Source of the DNA: Symsagittifera roscoffensis
Taxonomy: Eukaryota > Xenacoelomorpha > Acoela > Convolutidae
Length of the DNA stretch: 60,000 nucleotides
NCBI RefSeq assembly: GCF_963678635.1
Contig: NC_087067.1
Span: 36,528,686-36,588,685, forward strand
Direction of reading: 5' to 3'
Shown here: piece after piece, positions 54,940 through 60,000 of the stretch
Layout: every line of letters starts with the position of its first letter
Position numbering within the stretch: the stretch's first letter is position 1
Position numbers and translations under genes: made by a program
The notes under the pieces: model-generated
Told to the model about the DNA's origin: nothing
Database searches by the model: none
The model's input: only the letters and a program-made list of their open reading frames with translations

Positions 54940-55752
54940 GAAAACCTTTGATTTTCGGTCAATTTCAAAGAGAAAAATGTGCAGTCGTACGAGATAATAC
55001 GACCGATCTGGTTACCTAGCCTCAATTCAATTTGAAACAATTTTGTCGCGCGGGATAATTTGCCTCAGTTTTGCATTTAGTAGACTTAAAACTTTAACAA
55101 ACTGACAATAGCTTGATTTGTGGAGATTTCAACATCAAATTATGTAAAATTGGAACAAAAACAAAAAAGATTATTTCAAAAACTACAAATTTCTACTATG
55201 TTGTACCTCGAAGAGTTGATGAATACCCATAAAACAAAAAGATCCACTACAAGTATAGACCTCGTCTTCGTAAACTTACAACAACCATCATAAAATTACA
55301 AATCTGAAATGAGCGACCACCATACAATAGATATTCACCTAAGAAACGAAATTTAAAAACAATCAGAGTTGTTAAATACAGGAGTTTAATATTACACAGA
55401 CTGGAAAAAGTTTTAACCAACTTGACAAAATTCAAATTGGCTTTTTTGCTGCTAAATGAGTTGCAGATAAATTGAAACAGTTTCGAGTATTTGGAAGTAA
55501 ACCAAGCTTTTCCATGCAGAGCGAAGTAATCAAAAAGCTGATAAATCGCTACAACATGGAAAAAAATTTATAAACAAGAAATTTAAAGCATCGATAAATC
55601 AGGATACCAATAAAGAAGCTAACCCAAACAAAAATTGTTTGTAAATTTGAAAAAGGAACCAAAAGATAAAGTTTGGCGAGCTTATAGAAAGCAACAAAAC
55701 AAAGTCAAATCCTTTTTTGTATCACAAAACCAAGGTTTTTTTGCAACACAAG
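54940..55752 (+). pseudogene. LINE endonuclease fragment, copy 1
   Basis: Plus-strand translation gives a GDFNIK segment near 55116 and STTSIDLVFVN (about 55243-55275) followed by SDHHTIDI near 55313-55336, which are the apurinic-like endonuclease signatures of LINEs. Many stops and shifts. Followed by a KVWRAYRKQQ segment typical of the linker to the reverse transcriptase. Confidence 0.7.
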
Positions 55753-55774
55753 ATAAAAAAAAAGGAAAAAAAAA

Positions 55775-56596
55775 CTTTGAAAATTTGTAAATTTCGGACA
55801 ATTTCAAATTGCAAAATGTGCAGTCGTACGAAATTAATTCGACTGATCTGATCGGCAAGCCTCAATTGAAGTTGAAGCAATTTTGTTGTGCGGGATAATT
55901 TGCTTCAGTTTTGCATTAAGTAGACTTCAAAGTTTAACCAACTGACAATAGTTTGATTTTTGGAGATTTCAACATAAAATTATGTAAAAATGGAACAAAA
56001 ACAAAACTGATTAATTCAAAAGATACAAATTTTTTTTACATTGTACCCCGGAGAGTTGATGAATACCCATGAAACAAAAAGGTCCACAACATGTATAGAC
56101 TTAATCTTCGGAAACTAACAACAAACATCATACAGTTATAAATCAGAAATGAGTGACCAAAATACAATAAATATTCACTTAGGAAAAGAATTTCAAAAAC
56201 AACCAGATTTGTTAAATACAGGAAGTTATTTTTACAAAGACTGGAAAATTTTTAACCAAACAGTCAAAAGTTTAAATTGGCTGTTTTTGCTGCTAAATGA
56301 GTTGCAGACAAATGGAAACAGTTTCGAATATTTGGAAGAAAACCAAGCTTTTTCATGCATGAACGAAGTAATCAAAAAGCTGATAAATTACTACAATGAG
56401 GAATAAAAGTTAGAGAAAAGAAATTTAAAGCATCGATAAATCAGGATACCAATAAAGAAGCTAACCCAAACAAAACTTGTTCGTAAATTTGAAAAACGAA
56501 TCAAATGATAAAGTTTGGCGAGCTTATGGAAAGCAACAAATCAAAGTCAAGTTCTTTTTCGTATCACAAAAACAAGCTTTTTTGCAACACCAGATA
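55775..56596 (+). pseudogene. LINE endonuclease fragment, copy 2
   Basis: Diverged tandem copy of the preceding piece (offset about 842), with the same order of GDFNIK, STTCIDL and the region after SD. The best frame is 56149-56406. The SDH motif has decayed to SDQN. Confidence 0.7.
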
Positions 56597-57059
56597 ACAG
56601 ATAAGACAACCAATAATAAATTTTTTTTTAAACAATGAAGAAAACAATAAAAAATAAAATTCAGTTGAAACATTCAATCTATCTGCAAACCGATCGAACA
56701 TTTACTTTACAATCACAGGTGAGAAAATGAGTTGAGACCATACGTTTTTTTATTGTGTTTCGATTACTCCGTTCATGCACAAAAAAGCTTCATTTGTTTT
56801 TAAATATTCAAAACTGTTTCCATTTGTCTGCAAATCATACTTTTTGGAGACTTGAGTTCAAAACGTGTTACGATAAGAGTGCTTAACGGGTTACGACAAA
56901 AGTGCTTTTTTCAAATCTAAAACAAATATTGATTGAATATTTTGGCATTAATATTTATTTGATAAAAACTGTACTGGTTTTTTAGACGCTGTTAAACAAA
57001 AGGGCTATTTTGCAAAAAGTTTTCGCAGCTTAACTAGAAACTGGTTACGTAGTTCCGTT

Positions 57060-57980
57060 GTTCCAAAACAAGGGTAAAACCAGATTCCTCTAACTCTCGT
57101 CCCATATCCTTGCTGCCAATTGCCAGCAATGTTTTTGAAAAAGCTATTCACAATTAAATGATCGTTTTCCAAGAAAATAACAACGTCTTGTCAAACGTGC
57201 AAAACGCTTGTCTAAAAAACGAAACACAATGCATTCGATTATTAGTTTAGTGGAAGAAAAAAATAGAAAAAAGCTGATATTAAAGCTTAACGAAAATGTC
57301 ATTGATTGACTCGAAAAAACTCTACAAAAAATATTGAAAACGAAGTTTTTAACCGAAAACTACGGGCATCAATGAACAAGTTATTTAAACCTTTAAATCA
57401 TACTTAGTTGAAAAACAGCAAATTGAATTTTTCTTCAACGGGCAACCAGATCTGAAAACTTTATCATATGGCGTGCCACAAGGTTCAGTGCTCGGCCCCC
57501 TACTTTTCCTAGTCTATAAAAACGATTCTTGTCAATTAAATCAAACACTCAAAAATAATTTATTCGATGATGACACTGTTAAAACAGTATTTATTGGAAA
57601 GGAAAACCATTCAATTTTCAGTCACTAATTAATTAAGTTGGATGATCGGTTCAATATTAATAAATTAACGAGAAATAGTGGTAAAACGAATAATATTATT
57701 TTTGGTAACAAAAATACAACATGCATTGACAAATGAAAGAAAAAAAAGATCAAATTTTTTTGTATGTCCATCTTGGCTTGGTTTTTCATTGCAACTTAAA
57801 CTTTAAAGAGCAAGTTTTAAATATTAAGAATAGGTGAGATAAAAACGCTTCGGTTCTGACCACACTCAGTAAATATTTAACAAGGAAACAGTTACTTGAA
57901 ATTTACAAAACCAACATTAGGCTTGTAATCAAATATGGAGCATTTAAATACGGCGCAGCCAATAAAACAACTTAACATTA
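57060..57980 (+). pseudogene. LINE reverse transcriptase fragment
   Basis: Signatures in order: SRPISLLPIASNVFEKAIH (near 57090-57155), YGVPQGSVLGPLLFLVYKND (57466-57525), LFDDDTVKT (about 57560), and YKTNIRLVIKYGAF near 57905-57945. These are non-LTR reverse transcriptase motifs; FADD reads FDDD. Frames shift several times. A dead element of the CR1/Jockey group by motif style. Confidence 0.8.
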
Positions 57981-59550
57981 TACAATTTCACTCCCTACTT
58001 TTTGTTGCCTCAGCAATTCAAAATCAGCACATTGTAAATTTACTTTTATAAGTTAATGCCTTTTTAATCAAAGTGAAATGAAAACCTACTTCATAGGGGA
58101 CTTCAGTAAGCATCAAGGAATAAAGCTAGAAAAATGTTTTGCCTAAATTTTGAATGTTACTAACCTTGCCAAAAAGTCGGCTTGTTAAAGTTATTCAAAC
58201 CAAAAAATGAGCAATCTTTTAACAAACTTCTAGGCCCAGCAATTAATTGAGCGTTCTCTTATTTAAAGTGGCATAAATTTCCAGACATTTTATCAGCTTG
58301 TTCAGAAATTTTAAAAAAAAGTTGAACCAAAAGGCTAAAAACCATTCATCTCAGAATTATTATCAAAGTGAAACTTTAAACACGGTTAAATTGTTCAGCT
58401 TTTTTGAGTTGTTGGTACATAAACGCATAATAAAGGGTGTGGCAGCCCCTAGTTCTAAACTAGCATCCCAAAATTATTGTAATTGTACCAAAAATACTTA
58501 TCAAAAACTCGGAAATTCAGACAGTAATATTTAAAATGAATTGTCGATAAAAACCAAAAGCTTTATTGGGACCCTTTGTGCGGTGTCTAAAATTAGTTTT
58601 TATTTTTTTAAATGATCAGTCAAAAAAATAACTAAAAACTAGGCTGTTTTTGACACGGTTTCTTGAATAACTAGACCGGAAACAGAAAGAAGGCCTTCAA
58701 AATGGTTTTTTAGATTTGAATTAATTGACAAACCGGTAAAACTTTTCTATTGTTCTTCCGCATTTGGAATAGTTAGCATTCTTTGTTAGTCATGAATGAA
58801 GCTGAATCCTATAGCATACTTGCGGCACCTTTTGCTGTTAAGGTTTTACGAAAATAAAACAATTTAAAAAGAAAAAAAGAACCAAAAGACCAAAGATTTG
58901 AGGAAAAGTACCCCGGAAATTATTAATATGAATTTTAAAATCAAAAGTTATTCAGCCGTTGAGGATAATAAAAAATATGTGCAAGGATAATAAATTGAAA
59001 AGTGATAGAACTTGACAACCAAGTTGTTAATGGAAAAAAATCAGTTAATTTTTACTGGCCTTGAGAGTCATTGATGGGGACAGACATTGACCGTTATGGG
59101 TCACAGCGTAAATAGTGTGAGAACAAGCCACTATAATCTGACTTGAATGACAGTCGACAGTTGTTATCAACTGAATAGTCTTAGGATGTTTTGTTATTCC
59201 GATTCAATTGAAGTTCAAATTGAATTATAGCGAACCTCTTCACAAATCATAGGAGATAGATAAACCACAAATACGCACGTTTTAGCCAATCTTTCATTTG
59301 TTGCTTTGCTTCAATCTGGATTCCGGCTCCCTCGGTTAACAGTAAGTTGCAAATTGCCTAGAAACCGAGAAAAAAATAAACCAGACTGCTCGTATAAGGA
59401 GGAAGCCTTTAATGTTCCGACTGCCTTTTGAGCTCTATGGAGCAGTAATTACACGAAAAAAATATATGTGAAAAGAAAAAATTTATTTTTTTTAGTTTTG
59501 ATGTTTTTTGTGAAATTTATCCCTCACATGCCATATAAAATTCAAAGTGA
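57981..59550. other. LINE 3' flank and unassigned DNA
   Basis: No gene recognised. A 78-codon frame at 58298-58534 has no domain. The segment near 59380 (ACTGCTCGTATAAGGAGG) resembles the start of the repeats at 54870 and 59580. Confidence 0.4.
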
Positions 59551-59559
59551 CAAACTTTG

Positions 59560-60000
59560 CTCCTGGAACCAAATCAACTAGACTGCTCGTATATCAGAGC
59601 TAAGCTCCCTCATAAATTTTTAGGAAAAAAACATTGAAAACCTATAATTTTTGGACAATTTCAAAGAGCAAAATTTGTAGTTGTACGAAATTAATACGAC
59701 CGATCTGATTAGCTAGCCTCAATTCAAATTTAAAAAATTTTGTTGTGCGGGATATTTTGCTTTAGTTTTGAATTCAGTAGGCTTAGTACTTTAACCATCT
59801 GACAATAGCTTGATTTGTGGAGAATTCAACATCAAATTATGTAAAAATGGAACAAGAACAAAAATGTCTAAATCAAAAACTACAAATTTCTATTGCGTTG
59901 TACCCCGGAGAGTTGATGAATACCCATGAAACAAAAAAAAGGTTCACTACACGAATAGAACTAGTCTTCGTAAGCTTGTAACAAACATCATAAAGTTACA
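59560..60000 (+). pseudogene. LINE endonuclease fragment, copy 3 (cut by window end)
   Basis: Aligns with 54810-55290, starting at CATATAAAATTCAAAGTG and reaching the GAGTTGATGAATACCCAT segment. It continues beyond the window. Confidence 0.65.

Noticed and set aside
1-60000. CRISPR array, rRNA or bacterial operon
   Set aside because: No regular repeat-spacer pattern and no rRNA-like sequence; the dense overlapping ORFs at 32-41 kb are a Polinton and not prokaryotic DNA.

Overview
The window is AT-rich nuclear DNA of an invertebrate animal. The evidence is a RING/B-box (TRIM-like) gene family with introns, spliced exons in a Polinton-type DNA polymerase, relics of BEL/Pao and CR1/Jockey-like retroelements, and many inverted-repeat elements. 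A nematode or an arthropod fits; the sequence does not decide. One 200-base assembly gap lies at 4963-5162.

Left part (1-32 kb): almost wholly repeats. A repeat family (called R1 here) occupies 1-1510, 27.8-28.2 kb and 29.55-30.72 kb. A TRIM-like pseudogene sits at 1849-2380. A segment of about 9.5 kb (5568-15115) is followed directly by a recent second copy (15114-23329) that lacks 1338 bases internally. Each copy holds a decayed BEL/Pao retrotransposon on the minus strand and a block whose minus strand carries a recurring peptide motif ending in a WSL box. A third, older copy of that block lies at 24.94-26.94 kb. It serves as an empty site showing that a 606-base foldback element inserted into the block. 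A second empty-site comparison defines a 280-base insertion at 27.38-27.66 kb.

Centre (32.5-51.6 kb): a Polinton/Maverick, the virus-like giant DNA transposon. Plus-strand genes in tight, often overlapping order are: three proteins of unknown or tentative function (one exonuclease-like), a PC4-like protein, a small ORF, a two-segment membrane protein, the FtsK/HerA-type packaging ATPase, two Polinton-type proteins, the DDE integrase, the penton-like minor capsid protein, a basic core protein, the double-jelly-roll major capsid protein and the adenain-like protease. Then comes a 3.5-kb module bounded by an 80-base perfect (119-base total) inverted repeat. It holds a minus-strand PC4-like gene and a minus-strand ORF with an HUH-endonuclease-like motif, plus two plus-strand ORFs. 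The protein-primed family B DNA polymerase follows in three exons. The polymerase is broken by a 10-base tandem duplication, and its 3' end is tandemly duplicated as a 1374-base unit. Together the genes would cover replication, integration, packaging and particle formation, but this copy is unlikely to be autonomous.

Right part (51.6-60 kb): the duplicated end abuts a second TRIM-like gene (B-box exon, then a coiled-coil and MATH-like exon), followed by a decayed LINE with ORF1-like, repeated endonuclease and reverse-transcriptase fragments.
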